Positions 51,501-60,021 of a stretch of DNA of 64,000 nucleotides are shown here, piece after piece. The position numbers and the translations under genes were made by a program. A model generated the notes under the pieces. It saw nothing but the letters and a program-made list of their open reading frames with translations. It made no database searches and had not been told where the DNA came from. How positions within the stretch are numbered: the first letter of the stretch is position 1; every line of letters begins with the position of its first letter. This stretch comes from Marinobacterium jannaschii DSM 6295 (GTDB lineage: Bacteria; Pseudomonadota; Gammaproteobacteria; Pseudomonadales; Balneatricaceae), in contig NZ_JHVJ01000007.1 in assembly GCF_000620085.1 (NCBI RefSeq), positions 124,001 to 188,000 of the forward strand, in the 5' to 3' direction.

Positions 51501-52014
51501 TATGGAGATGCTCGAACAGTCGGTGGAAGCCATTAAAGAGGGCAAAACCCCGAACCTCGACCAGCCACTGAAACATGGCCCGGAGATCAACCTGCATATT
51601 GCCGCACTGATCCCTGACGACTACCTGCCGGATGTCCATAACCGCCTGATGATGTACAAGCGGATCGCCAATGCCAAGAGCGAAACTTCACTCAAAGAAC
51701 TGCAGGTGGAGATGATTGATCGCTTTGGCCTGCTGCCGGCCAGCACACAAAATCTGTTCCGACTGACTAAACTGAAGCTTAAGGCCGAGCAGATTGGCAT
51801 CGCAAAACTCGATGCCGCCGACAAAGGTGGTCGACTGGACTTTACGTCAGAGCCAAATGTAAATCCTTTGACGCTGGTGAAAATGGTTCAAAATCAACCA
51901 CAAATCTATAAACTGGAAGGCGCCGACCGACTCCGCTTCTCTTTGCAGATGGATTCTGCGGACAAACGATTTAACACAATAGAAAAACTGCTTGGCGAAT
52001 TAGCGGTCAAATAA
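48568..52014 (+). CDS. mfd: Transcription-repair coupling factor Mfd
   Basis: Mfd removes RNA polymerase stalled at DNA damage and recruits UvrA. The 1148-residue protein has the UvrB-like N-terminal domains (FPDWETLPYDNFSPHQD; RGAIIDIFPMGSELPYRIE), the RNA polymerase-interaction domain (GAPVVHIDHGVGRYLGLE), a superfamily 2 motor with Walker A VCGDVGFGKTEVA, DEEHRF box and LRGRVGRSHHQAYAY motif VI, and the C-terminal autoinhibitory domain. It is divergent from gap across 180 bp, as in Pseudomonas. Confidence 0.97.
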   Translation: MRVITLEYPLPGGAGDIKRIGQVEGAARGLLASDAARRFSGLTLVITNDSDEAERLHQEIRFFAGRDQEILRFPDWETLPYDNFSPHQDIVSDRITTLSQLPQLKQGILVLPFSTLLHRTAPPSFLTANSLILDIGQTLNIDRLRDSLSDAGYHAVDTVLEHGEFAIRGAIIDIFPMGSELPYRIELFDDEVETLRTFDPDSQRSIDKIDQIRVLPAKEFPLDKSSISGFKLRWRDQFDVDYRQCPTYQDISDGISPPGIEYYLPLFFDQCATLFDYLPGNTQIIVDRQLEEHCKRFWQDVEERYEQRRYDITHPILQPRQMFLPIDELFSCLKRHGRLVMQPDTQEQAAGCDNLPCTPPPELTVDARSAEPLSLLKNYLGDSNCPTLICAESAGRREALLELLGRSDIKPAEAKSWQTFLDTQPELAITVAPLERGIHSPDKLRLITETQLFGHQVFQRRRRSREQESADQVVKNLSELEIGAPVVHIDHGVGRYLGLEVIDLEGQSNEFLMLEYAGNARLYVPVASLHLISRYSGASDETAPLHKLGNENWAKAKRKAAEKARDAAAELLDIYARRAARSGFRFEQPDDHYRLFAADFPFEETPDQATAIDAVIRDMTASQPMDRLVCGDVGFGKTEVAMRAAFIAVQSNKQVAILVPTTLLAQQHYENFRDRFADWPVNVELISRFRSGKQQSSTISKLESGNADIVVGTHKLLQSDISFNNLGLLIIDEEHRFGVQQKERLKSLRAEVDILTMTATPIPRTLNMAMSGMRDLSIIATPPARRLSVKTFVRQHDNPTVKEAILRELLRGGQVYYLHNEVKTIDKVAAELANLVPEARIGVGHGQMRERELEQVMSDFYHKRHNVLVCTTIIETGIDVPNANTIIIDRADKFGLAQLHQLRGRVGRSHHQAYAYLMTPHKKAMTSDASKRLEAISAAHDLGAGFTLATHDLEIRGAGELLGEEQSGQMQTVGFTLFMEMLEQSVEAIKEGKTPNLDQPLKHGPEINLHIAALIPDDYLPDVHNRLMMYKRIANAKSETSLKELQVEMIDRFGLLPASTQNLFRLTKLKLKAEQIGIAKLDAADKGGRLDFTSEPNVNPLTLVKMVQNQPQIYKLEGADRLRFSLQMDSADKRFNTIEKLLGELAVK

Positions 52015-52016
52015 TC

Positions 52017-52775
52017 ATGATTAGACTAGCGTTATTTCTTACAGCCCTGCTCTCATCAGGCATCAGTCTGAACCTGCAGGCAGCGGAAGCCCCATGGTAT
52101 CAGGTTGAAGTACTGATCTTCGCGAACGAAGACCCTTCGGTGCTTGATGATGAGTTCTGGCCCACCGAGTTAAGCGTGCCTGATTCTCCGAAATCAATCA
52201 GCTTAAAAACCCCCACTACAACCGCCCAGTCCTTTTCGGCATTCGAACGCCTGCCAAGCAGCGCCTTACTTTTTAACAATGAAAAACAGCGCATCGGTCG
52301 CTATGACAGTTTCCGGGTTCTCTTTCATGCTGGCTGGCTACAGCCGGTAACCTCTGAAAGGTATGCCCGGCAGATACATATAAAATCCGGCGATATCCTT
52401 GATAACGGAATGTACGAGCTGGAAGGCTATATTTCGATCGACAAGGGTCGCTATCTCCATTTCCGGCCAGATCTCTACCACAGCCGCCACTTGAGCCCGT
52501 CTGAGGCAGAAGTACTGCAACACGCGGAAGAGCAACCCCCGCAGCAGTTTACCGCTCTGAATACAGAAGAAACGCCGCAGCCCCAGGAAGTCTCGACACC
52601 GAGCGCAGAGATACCCGGCATCACCAGTCAGGTATCCCCCTTCTCAAGCGAGTTCCTGACCGTCAACATGAACCAGGGACGACGTATGCGCTCGAAGGAG
52701 ATTCACTACCTTGACCATCCACTGATGGGAATCCTGGTATTAATGATCCCTATCTCTGAAGCTAAAGTGCAGTAA
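52017..52775 (+). CDS. csiV: CsiV-family periplasmic protein
   Basis: A 252-residue protein with a signal peptide (residues 1 to about 23, cleaved near LQAAEA). The CsiV/DUF2803 core includes WYQVEVLIFANED, FRVLFHAGWLQPV and RYLHFRPDLYHSRHL. In Vibrio CsiV is a small periplasmic peptidoglycan-binding protein that affects D-amino acid sensitivity. It starts two bases after the mfd stop and is probably co-transcribed. The family is likely; the function is inferred. Confidence 0.82.
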   Translation: MIRLALFLTALLSSGISLNLQAAEAPWYQVEVLIFANEDPSVLDDEFWPTELSVPDSPKSISLKTPTTTAQSFSAFERLPSSALLFNNEKQRIGRYDSFRVLFHAGWLQPVTSERYARQIHIKSGDILDNGMYELEGYISIDKGRYLHFRPDLYHSRHLSPSEAEVLQHAEEQPPQQFTALNTEETPQPQEVSTPSAEIPGITSQVSPFSSEFLTVNMNQGRRMRSKEIHYLDHPLMGILVLMIPISEAKVQ

Positions 52776-52797
52776 CCCCAGACCACCTCCTGCTGAA

Positions 52798-52835
52798 GCT
52801 ACAGGCCCGATGCAGATGGCACCCGGGCTTGTAGC
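52798..52835. terminator. Hairpin between convergent csiV and nagZ
   Basis: GCTACAGGCCCG and CGGGCTTGTAGC pair over 12 positions with one G-T wobble and a 14-base loop. There is no strong T-run, so termination strength is uncertain. Confidence 0.5.
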
Positions 52836-52885
52836 GAGTCACCATACCCCCGCCCTTATAAGACTAAACAGGACTGAAGATCTTG

Positions 52886-53896
52886 CTAGAGGGAATCGGC
52901 GATTAACATCGCCGCCAGCTGCCGACTTCGATCCAGGCGCTGATGATCCGGCGTGTTCGGCTGCCCACGCATAGCCGCAAGCCGGGAACTTGGCTCAATA
53001 TTGTTTTGCTGCAGGTATTCCAGCACCTCGACCGCCCCCTCCCGGTTATTGCAGGGTAGCAGCGCATCACATCCAGCTTTTATTGCCGCTTCGGCACGCT
53101 CAGCATAACCGCCCACCACCCGCGCTGCCTTCATCGTAAGGTCATCGCTAAAGATCACCCCCTCAAATGACAAACGCTGCCGGAGTATCTGCTGCAACCA
53201 GTATGATGAGAATCCGGCCGGCATTGGGTCACATGCACGGTAGACCACATGGGCAGGCATAACAGCAGCCAGCCCCTGCGCCACCAGCGCCCTGAATGGC
53301 ACCAGATCACGCTGCCAGATCTCATCAAACGTGCGTAGATCAACCGCCTCAGCCAGATGGCTATCGGTATCAGCCCATCCATGCCCAGGAAAATGCTTAC
53401 CCGTTGCCTGAAGCCCGGCATCGCTCATGCCGGACATTATGGCTGCAGCTAACGTTGCAACCATAGCGGCATCGTCACCGAATGCACGATCGCCAATCAC
53501 AGTATTGCGCCCCAGATCCAGATCCAGCACCGGAGCAAAGCTCAGATCCACGCCCAGCTGACCAAGCTCAGACGCTATCAGATAACCAATGTCCGCAGCC
53601 GCGATCCGTCCGGCTTCGGCGTCCCTTTGGTAGTACCGCCCCAGCGCAGCCATCGCCGGCAGTCGGGTAACGCCGTTTCTCAGCCGCTGAACCCGCCCCC
53701 CTTCCTGATCGATGGCAATGATGATTTCAGGGCGCAATGCGCGAATCTGCCGGGTCAACACACGGAGCTGATCGGCTGATTCAGTGTTTCGGCCAAACAG
53801 GATGACACCGCCAATCTGCGGTGCCTGCAATAACTGGACCTCAGCCTGGGTAAGCGAGGTACCATCCAGATCAAGGATCAGGGAAGCGGAATACAT
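52886..53896 (-). CDS. nagZ: Beta-N-acetylhexosaminidase NagZ
   Basis: NagZ removes GlcNAc from anhydro-muropeptides in the cytoplasm during peptidoglycan recycling and so feeds the AmpC-inducing signal. The 336-residue glycoside hydrolase family 3 enzyme shows IIAIDQEGGRVQRL and TGKHFPGHGWADTDSH, which carries the catalytic Asp/His pair, and the nucleophile region VIFSDDLTMKA. It lies three bases after the L,D-transpeptidase-like gene in an operon with psrA. Confidence 0.96.
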   Translation of the reverse strand: MYSASLILDLDGTSLTQAEVQLLQAPQIGGVILFGRNTESADQLRVLTRQIRALRPEIIIAIDQEGGRVQRLRNGVTRLPAMAALGRYYQRDAEAGRIAAADIGYLIASELGQLGVDLSFAPVLDLDLGRNTVIGDRAFGDDAAMVATLAAAIMSGMSDAGLQATGKHFPGHGWADTDSHLAEAVDLRTFDEIWQRDLVPFRALVAQGLAAVMPAHVVYRACDPMPAGFSSYWLQQILRQRLSFEGVIFSDDLTMKAARVVGGYAERAEAAIKAGCDALLPCNNREGAVEVLEYLQQNNIEPSSRLAAMRGQPNTPDHQRLDRSRQLAAMLIADSL

Positions 53897-53899
53897 AGA

Positions 53900-54394
53900 C
53901 TACTCGGTGATATGAACGCTAATACCGGCCTCAACCAGATCAAACAACTCTATCAGATCGTTGTTTCTCATCCGGATGCAACCATGCGAAGCCGGCACAC
54001 CCATTGGTTCCGAGTCGGGCGTGCCGTGAATATAGATAAATCGCCGCATTGTATCGACTGAGCCAAGCCGGTTAAAGCCGGGCTCACAGCCAGATAACCA
54101 GAGGATACGGCTGAGTATCCAGTCTCGTGATGGGAATGCCTGCGCCAGCTCTTCTGAATAGATTTCACCGGTGGCGCGGCGGCCGACAAATACCGAATTA
54201 AGCGCTAACCCGGCACCAATCTTCGCCCTGATAATATGCTGCCCGCGAGGCGTACAACCACTGTTCTCCTGCTCACCAACACCATTGGCGGCAGTGGAAA
54301 CCAGCCAGCTCCGGCAATTTTCATTATTTCGTTGTAAATCCAGTCGCTGATCCTTCACCGACAGATGGAGACTCAATACAGATACAGCACTCAT
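53900..54394 (-). CDS. YkuD-domain protein without signal peptide (ElsL/LdtK-like)
   Basis: This 164-residue protein consists only of a YkuD (L,D-transpeptidase) domain with the catalytic motif IHGTP...GVPASHGCIRMRNND (histidine, cysteine and arginine present). No signal peptide or lipobox is visible, so the product should be cytoplasmic, unlike normal L,D-transpeptidases. Acinetobacter ElsL (LdtK) has this form and acts as an L,D-carboxypeptidase in peptidoglycan recycling. Its start shares one base with the psrA stop (TGATG) and nagZ follows after three bases, which supports a recycling role. Fold certain; activity inferred. Confidence 0.82.
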   Translation of the reverse strand: MSAVSVLSLHLSVKDQRLDLQRNNENCRSWLVSTAANGVGEQENSGCTPRGQHIIRAKIGAGLALNSVFVGRRATGEIYSEELAQAFPSRDWILSRILWLSGCEPGFNRLGSVDTMRRFIYIHGTPDSEPMGVPASHGCIRMRNNDLIELFDLVEAGISVHITE

Positions 54395-55044
54395 CAGATA
54401 CGGCAGAAATAGGTTTTTTCCGCACGAGCCTGCAATCCAGCAGCCAGCACAGGCACCATACGGTGCATTACCTGTTCAATCTCAACATCCTTTTCAGATT
54501 CCCGCTTCTCCAGCGCTGCGATGGTATGCACATTGGAAAGCGTAAAGGTGATTGATCCCAGCAGGAAATGAATACGCCAGAAAAATTCATCATCTTCCAT
54601 CATTGCGGAACCATTGCGCATAATCGCGACAAAGGATGTCAGCCGGCCAGCATAACGTTCGATCAAGAAATCACGCAATTCACCCTGGTTCTTCATGTAG
54701 GCAAGTTCAAGCAAGCGCATAAATACCGGCAGCGCCTGAATATTGGTTTTATTCACCGCCAGCAACGCCCGCATCAACATCTCCAGCGCCTCTTCGAGGG
54801 TTGGTGGCTCATTACTGGTCGCAACATGAGAAACCAGAGCGTTGTCGATATGGTCACACAGGGGCACCAGCAACTTTTCCGCCACCGCCTGAATCAACCC
54901 CTTTTTCGAACCAAAGTGGTAGTTGACTGCAGCCAGATTGACGCCCGCAGCGCTGGTAATCTGCCTTACTGTAGTTTCTGTAAATCCTTGTTCAGCAAAC
55001 AGAACCTCTGCTGCCTCTACTATACTTGCCGAAGTATCCTGCAT
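54394..55044 (-). CDS. psrA: PsrA-like TetR-family regulator
   Basis: The 216-residue protein from ATG 55044, five bases after GGGAG, has a TetR helix-turn-helix (IVEAAEVLFAEQGF...TVRQITSAAGVNLAAVNYHFGSKKG). The C-terminal ligand domain contains RLLELAYMKNQGELRDFL and ends in a helical tail. PsrA in Pseudomonas senses long-chain fatty acids and is a neighbour of nagZ there too, which supports the name. It heads the psrA-ldt-nagZ unit. I did not find a convincing operator upstream. Confidence 0.82.
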   Translation of the reverse strand: MQDTSASIVEAAEVLFAEQGFTETTVRQITSAAGVNLAAVNYHFGSKKGLIQAVAEKLLVPLCDHIDNALVSHVATSNEPPTLEEALEMLMRALLAVNKTNIQALPVFMRLLELAYMKNQGELRDFLIERYAGRLTSFVAIMRNGSAMMEDDEFFWRIHFLLGSITFTLSNVHTIAALEKRESEKDVEIEQVMHRMVPVLAAGLQARAEKTYFCRI

Positions 55045-55254
55045 CGTATCTCCCGAACCGGCGTTTAAAACTGGACGCCGAATCATTATAACCAGATGAC
55101 CAAACAATGCACCAAACCTTTAACCGCACCACCCTCTTCGCCAGCCATCACAACACCTCGACCTCAGGCGTTCGGATTGCAAAATTCCATGCCCGGCGCG
55201 GAAACTATTCCAGCTAAAGAATAGCCCCCAGACACCAGGACTTACTAACCGGCA

Positions 55255-55280
55255 CAAAAAAGCCGGGCTATGCCCGGCTT
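55255..55280 (-). terminator. Terminator of sohB
   Basis: AGCCGGGC-TAT-GCCCGGCT is followed on the minus strand by a T-run, 13 bp after the sohB stop. Confidence 0.92.
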
Positions 55281-55292
55281 CTGAGGTAGTGA

Positions 55293-56348
55293 CTACTTCG
55301 ACGAGTATCGCGTCCTGAATAAACGCGTCGCCCAGCGGGTAGCCACACGATCCCCTGCATCAGCGGTAAAGTCTGCCAGCTTTTCTTGCAGAGATTTCTT
55401 CTCTTCGTACCGCACGATAAAGACATCGGCGTCCTCACAGGCCTCTACAAGAAGGTCGTCTGAGGTTGATATCTCATCTACCAGATTATTTTCCACAGCC
55501 TGGCGCCCGTACCACACCTCTCCGGTAGCAACCTCTTCAATATTTACCTGAGGCCGGAATTCACCAACGAACTCCTTGAACAGTACATGGGTATCTTCAA
55601 GCTCTTCAACAAACTTCTCCCGCCCTTTCTCTGTGTTCTCACCAAACACAGTCATGGTGCGCTTATACTCTCCCGCAGTCAGGATCTCGTAATCCACATC
55701 ATGCTTTTTCAGCAACCGGTGGAAGTTAGGCAGCTGAGCAACAACACCGATAGACCCCAGTACAGCAAACGGCGCAGCCACCAGGCGGTCAGCAAGACAG
55801 GCCATCATGTAACCACCGCTGGCGGCAACCCGGTCCACACAAATCGTCAGCGGAATACCCTTACGCTTGATACGCTCCAGCTGAGATGAGGCCAGCCCAT
55901 ACTGATGAACCATTCCTCCCGGACTCTCCAGGCGCAACACGATCTCGTCATCCTTAGTCGCCATGGTCAGCACGGTTGTGATCTCTTCACGCAACAACTC
56001 CACTTCGGATGCACGGATATCGCCATCAAAGTCGAGTACAAACACACGCTTGCGGGTCGGCTCAGCCTGAGGATTCTTCTTTCTCGCTTTCGCTTCGGCC
56101 TTGGCCTTTTTCTTTTCCTCTTTATGCAAAGCCTTTAGCTGATCCTTGTCCAGTACAGACTCTTCAAGCGCAGCTCGCATATCCTCCAGCTCTTCATTCA
56201 GGCAGGTCACCTCTACATGACCGTCTTTACCGTCTTTCTTTCCTCGTGCTGCAAGCGCTACACTGCCGCCGACCACGATCAGAATCGCCAGTACCACGGT
56301 AATGGACTTTGCCAGAAACAATCCGTATTCACTCAAAAACTCAATCAC
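55293..56348 (-). CDS. sohB: SohB, S49-family inner-membrane peptidase
   Basis: A 351-residue serine protease of the signal-peptide-peptidase family. It has an N-terminal membrane helix (about 8-32), a charged linker rich in K and A (about 75-100), and a catalytic domain with LRLESPGGMVHQYG, the nucleophile region VDRVAASGGYMMAC, and the general-base lysine in AGEYKRTMTVFGENTEKG. In E. coli multicopy sohB relieves htrA mutants. It is divergent from the SCP2 gene and ends in its own terminator. Confidence 0.94.
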   Translation of the reverse strand: MIEFLSEYGLFLAKSITVVLAILIVVGGSVALAARGKKDGKDGHVEVTCLNEELEDMRAALEESVLDKDQLKALHKEEKKKAKAEAKARKKNPQAEPTRKRVFVLDFDGDIRASEVELLREEITTVLTMATKDDEIVLRLESPGGMVHQYGLASSQLERIKRKGIPLTICVDRVAASGGYMMACLADRLVAAPFAVLGSIGVVAQLPNFHRLLKKHDVDYEILTAGEYKRTMTVFGENTEKGREKFVEELEDTHVLFKEFVGEFRPQVNIEEVATGEVWYGRQAVENNLVDEISTSDDLLVEACEDADVFIVRYEEKKSLQEKLADFTADAGDRVATRWATRLFRTRYSSK

Positions 56349-56443
56349 TCAAGGCTCTCCGCAAGGATTCAGGTGTAAACAAAATGCCGGCTAATGTACC
56401 ATAAACCCCGACACCATTCTTGTTCCGGACCAGTAGTCACTTC

Positions 56444-56779
56444 ATGAGCACACCAGTTACCGTAAATAAAGTTATCGAAAAGCTGCCAGGCCGCTTCATC
56501 GCAGAAAATGCAGCGGATATGACTGCAATCTTTCAGTTCCTGATTGAAGATGACAGCAGCTTTTATATAGATATAGCTGATTCCAGCTGTGCAGTTGTCA
56601 GTGGTGAGCATATTGACCCGAATATTACGCTCATTACGGACGCTGCAACGGTTATTGACGTAGTCAATGGAGATATCGACGGGATGAGCGCCTTCCTTAA
56701 GGGCCGTCTGCGCGCCGAGGGCAATGTATTGCTGGCAACAAAGCTTGGAAAACTATTCTCCAAAGAAAAGCGTGATTAA
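56444..56779 (+). CDS. SCP2-domain (sterol carrier-type) protein
   Basis: The 111-residue protein from ATG 56444 (MSTPVTVNKVIEKLPGRF) is a lone SCP2 domain, a small lipid-binding fold also used by UbiT/YhbT and UbiJ. Recognisable parts are FYIDIADSSCAVVSGEH, a strand-rich core, and DGMSAFLKGRLRAEGNVLLATKLGKLF, the usual SCP2 ending. It has no signal peptide. It stands alone, divergent from sohB. A role in lipid or quinone metabolism is possible but unproven. Confidence 0.85.
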   Translation: MSTPVTVNKVIEKLPGRFIAENAADMTAIFQFLIEDDSSFYIDIADSSCAVVSGEHIDPNITLITDAATVIDVVNGDIDGMSAFLKGRLRAEGNVLLATKLGKLFSKEKRD

Positions 56780-57224
56780 GCCAACGCCAAGCCTGAGTAC
56801 AACTAGCGTTGCCTGCCACAGCGGTCCGGCGGACAATCTGAAAGCCCCTGGAGCAACCAGCCCCAGTGAACAGCAGTCGCGATGACTCTCGTGTCAGCCA
56901 TGCCAGCGGCGGCAGAAAACACCACGCCCGGCCAACACTGAGGCAAAAATCCACTCGCTATTTGTCTACCCAGCCCCCTCCGGTGGTAGCCAGCTGATCA
57001 GCCCACAATCTCACCCGAAGAGTAACCTGATACTCCTCTACCCATTCCTGACGGTGGCAGAGAAATACACCATAGATATGCAGCAAAATTTGCCAATTTT
57101 ACGATTTATGTCACGACTTTAGGCGACATTCTCTCTTTTTCTTTTCCAGGTCAGCTGCTAGGCTATCGGCCGCTTGCGTAACTCAGACATAAAAAAGACT
57201 GTTCTGGCATAGGAAGAACAATCG
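56780..57224. other. 445-bp gap upstream of nhaB with no gene seen
   Basis: Both strands were checked and no ORF has a ribosome site or recognisable product. The last 170 bp are AT-rich with a pyrimidine run (57130-57148) and should contain the nhaB promoter. No terminator for the SCP2 gene was recognised. Confidence 0.5.
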
Positions 57225-58730
57225 ATGACGAATACACTACCTAAGGCATTTGTTCGCAATTTTCTTGGGAACTCGCCCGCTTGGTATAAACAGGCGATTC
57301 TGGGATTTTTGATCCTGAATCCAATTTTGCTCTTCACCGCTGGCCCTGTAGTGACCGGCTGGTTGCTGATTTTTGAATTTATCTTCACGCTGGCACTGGC
57401 ACTGAAATGCTACCCTCTGCAACCAGGCGGATTGCTGGCCATCGAAGCGATCATCATCGGTCTTTCGAGCCCTGAATCCGTTTATCACGAAGTCAATGCC
57501 AATCTGGAAGTAATCCTGCTGCTGATGTTCATGGTCGCCGGCATCTACTTCATGAAAAGTATGCTGCTGTGGACCTTTACTAAGATCCTGCTTAAAGTCC
57601 GATCTAAGGTCATACTGTCGCTGCTCTTCTCTCTCGCTTCCGCTATTCTTTCTGCGTTCCTGGATGCCCTGACCGTTACAGCCGTACTGATCAGTGTTGC
57701 TGTCGGCTTTTATGCGGTATATCACAAAGTCGCCTCGGGTAAGCCCTTTACCTCAAAGAATCACGATCACGCCAACGACGATAATGTAGTAGAAGCCAAG
57801 CGCTCAGAGCTGGAAGAGTTTCGCGCCTTCCTGCGCAGCCTGCTGATGCATGGTGCGGTTGGCACGGCCCTGGGTGGCGTATGTACACTGGTGGGCGAGC
57901 CACAGAACCTGTTGATTGCACAGAAAGCGGGCTGGGATTTCGTTGAGTTTTTCGTACTGATGGCGCCGATCACCATGCCCGTACTGGCTGCCGGCCTGCT
58001 GACCTGCATCCTACTGGAAAAGACCGCCCTCTTTGGGTACGGCTCCCAGCTACCGGAAACCGTACGTAAGATTCTGGAAGACTTCGCTGCGGAAGAAGAT
58101 GCAAAACGCACCCTGCGGGAAAAGGCAACCCTGCTGGTTCAGGTTGTGGTTGCGATCTTCCTGGTGTTGGCCCTGGCCATGCACCTGGCCTCTGTTGGCC
58201 TGATCGGCCTGACAATCATTATCCTGCTGACGGCTTTCAACGGCGTGATTGAAGAACATCAGATTGGCAAAGCGTTCGAAGAAGCGCTGCCATTTACCGC
58301 ACTGCTGGTGGTTTTCTTCTCGATCGTATCGGTTATCCATGACCAGCACCTGTTCCAGCCGATTATTGCATCCGTACTGGCGATGGATCCGGCGGTCCAG
58401 CCTGGTGTTTTCTTTGCCGCAAACGGCCTTTTGTCAGCTATCAGTGACAACGTGTTTGTAGCAACGGTTTACATCAACGAAGTTGTCGACGCTCTCAATG
58501 CCGGCGACATCACCCGCGAGCATTTCGAAGCGCTGGCAATCGCGATCAATACCGGTACCAACATACCGAGCGTTGCGACACCAAACGGTCAGGCAGCCTT
58601 CCTGTTCCTGCTGACTTCGGCTCTGGCTCCGCTCATCCGCCTGTCATATGGCACTATGGTTTGGATGGCACTGCCTTATACCATCGTGATGAGCAGCGTT
58701 GGTTTTTTTGCGGTATATCTGGTGCTGTAA
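57225..58730 (+). CDS. nhaB: Na+/H+ antiporter NhaB
   Basis: NhaB exports Na+ in exchange for protons. The 501-residue protein has about twelve membrane segments, opens with [26 protein letters not shown], split by the family motif, and carries [38 protein letters not shown] and [12 protein letters not shown], all conserved NhaB wording; E. coli NhaB is 513 residues. It is monocistronic. With Na+-NQR it would complete a sodium cycle that suits a marine cell. Confidence 0.96.
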   Translation: MTNTLPKAFVRNFLGNSPAWYKQAILGFLILNPILLFTAGPVVTGWLLIFEFIFTLALALKCYPLQPGGLLAIEAIIIGLSSPESVYHEVNANLEVILLLMFMVAGIYFMKSMLLWTFTKILLKVRSKVILSLLFSLASAILSAFLDALTVTAVLISVAVGFYAVYHKVASGKPFTSKNHDHANDDNVVEAKRSELEEFRAFLRSLLMHGAVGTALGGVCTLVGEPQNLLIAQKAGWDFVEFFVLMAPITMPVLAAGLLTCILLEKTALFGYGSQLPETVRKILEDFAAEEDAKRTLREKATLLVQVVVAIFLVLALAMHLASVGLIGLTIIILLTAFNGVIEEHQIGKAFEEALPFTALLVVFFSIVSVIHDQHLFQPIIASVLAMDPAVQPGVFFAANGLLSAISDNVFVATVYINEVVDALNAGDITREHFEALAIAINTGTNIPSVATPNGQAAFLFLLTSALAPLIRLSYGTMVWMALPYTIVMSSVGFFAVYLVL

Positions 58731-58754
58731 GCACTCTACAGCCCGTTCGACACA

Positions 58755-58791
58755 ATAAAAAAGCAGGCCTCGCTGGCCTGCTTTTTTTACG
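58755..58791. terminator. Bidirectional terminator between nhaB and dnaQ
   Basis: AGCAGGCC-TCGCT-GGCCTGCT is flanked by six A's and seven T's, so it can stop rightward nhaB and leftward dnaQ transcripts. Confidence 0.93.
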
Positions 58792-58850
58792 CCTGAAGAT
58801 CCCTCTGGCCCCCAGTGCCTTTCAGACACCAGACTGGCGCTAACTCTGCC

Positions 58851-59573
58851 TTATTGAAGCGGCGTGTCCTGCGTCAGCCAGATACATTCGCCACCGCTTT
58901 TCTTATCCAGTACTTTAAGAAAAGCCTGATGAGCTTCCAGATCTGCTTCATCTGCCAGCAGCACAGGCAGATCATCCGCGTCGGTAACCCGGCGCACTTC
59001 TACAGGCTGCCCCCCATCATTATCACCATCCGAGGATGCATCCAGCGATAGCGCTCTTTGCCCACCCGTCAGCGCCAGATAAACATCGGCCAGGATCTCG
59101 GAGTCAAGTAATGCGCCGTGCAGCTCACGGTGCGAGTTATCGATACCGTAACGCCGACACAGTGCATCCAGGTTGTTCTTCTGACCCGGATGCTTCTTAC
59201 GCGCCAACATTAATGAGTCGGTTATAGTACAGACATCCTCAACCCGCTGGGGCCAGTTATTACGCTCCAGCTCGGCATTGATAAAACCTACGTCAAAGGC
59301 CGCGTTGTGGATGATCAGTTCGGCACCATCGATAAATTCCATGAATTCGCGCATCACTTCGACGAATTTAGGCTTATCTTCAAGATACTCATTGGTAATA
59401 CCGTGAACGGAGATCGCTTCTTCCTCAACCTCCCGGTCCGGCTTTACGTACTGATGATAGGTGCGTCCTGTCAGCTTACGGCGCTGCATCTCGACACAAC
59501 CTATCTCGATAATGTTGTGCCCTTCCCTCGGCTCCAGGCCGGTTGTTTCGGTATCAAGTATAATCTGACGCAT
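58851..59573 (-). CDS. dnaQ: DNA polymerase III epsilon subunit (3'-5' proofreading)
   Basis: This 240-residue exonuclease shows Exo I QIILDTETTGLE, Exo II LIIHNAAFDVGFIN, and Exo III with HRELHGALLDSEILADVYL, giving the metal-binding Asp, Glu and His residues. The C-terminal tail links to the alpha subunit. It removes misincorporated nucleotides during replication. It follows rnhA by seven bases, the reverse of the divergent E. coli arrangement. Confidence 0.96.
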   Translation of the reverse strand: MRQIILDTETTGLEPREGHNIIEIGCVEMQRRKLTGRTYHQYVKPDREVEEEAISVHGITNEYLEDKPKFVEVMREFMEFIDGAELIIHNAAFDVGFINAELERNNWPQRVEDVCTITDSLMLARKKHPGQKNNLDALCRRYGIDNSHRELHGALLDSEILADVYLALTGGQRALSLDASSDGDNDGGQPVEVRRVTDADDLPVLLADEADLEAHQAFLKVLDKKSGGECIWLTQDTPLQ

Positions 59574-59580
59574 TGTGCTA

Positions 59581-60021
59581 CTACTTCTCTGTTATCTTCC
59601 GTACACCCCGATTCGCCAACTCATCAGCCAGCTCATTTTCCGGATGTCCGCTATGCCCTTTGACCCAGCGCCAGTCGATCTGATGCTTCTGCACTTCAAG
59701 ATCGAGCCGCTTCCACAGGTCTGAATTCTTTACCGGCTTTTTAGCTGAGGTAATCCAGCCATTGCGTTTCCATCCAGCCATCCACTCAGTTACGCCTTTG
59801 CGTAAATACTGGGAATCTGTTGTCAGCACCACCTGGCAGGGCCTGCGCAGCAGTGCCAGAGCCTCGATCGCCGCCAGTACTTCCATACGGTTATTGGTAG
59901 TGTTCGCCTCACCTCCGCACAAGCGCTTCTCTGCTTCGCCATAACGCAGAAAAGCCCCCCAACCGCCAGGCCCGGGGTTACCCTTACAGGCACCGTCGGT
60001 AAATATCTCAACGACTTTCAC
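59581..60021 (-). CDS. rnhA: Ribonuclease HI
   Basis: The 146-residue enzyme cleaves the RNA strand of RNA:DNA hybrids. Catalytic residues are in [16 protein letters not shown] (Asp), [14 protein letters not shown] (Glu), [11 protein letters not shown] (Asp) and [18 protein letters not shown] (His and Asp). The start is GTG 60021, seven bases after GGGGG; a TTG ten codons upstream is open but less likely. It overlaps the methyltransferase gene by 14 bases. Confidence 0.95.
   Translation of the reverse strand: MKVVEIFTDGACKGNPGPGGWGAFLRYGEAEKRLCGGEANTTNNRMEVLAAIEALALLRRPCQVVLTTDSQYLRKGVTEWMAGWKRNGWITSAKKPVKNSDLWKRLDLEVQKHQIDWRWVKGHSGHPENELADELANRGVRKITEK

Noticed and set aside
55045-55150. 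PsrA operator upstream of psrA
   Set aside because: CCAAAC occurs twice as a direct repeat, not as the inverted GAAAC/GTTTC type expected, so no operator is called.
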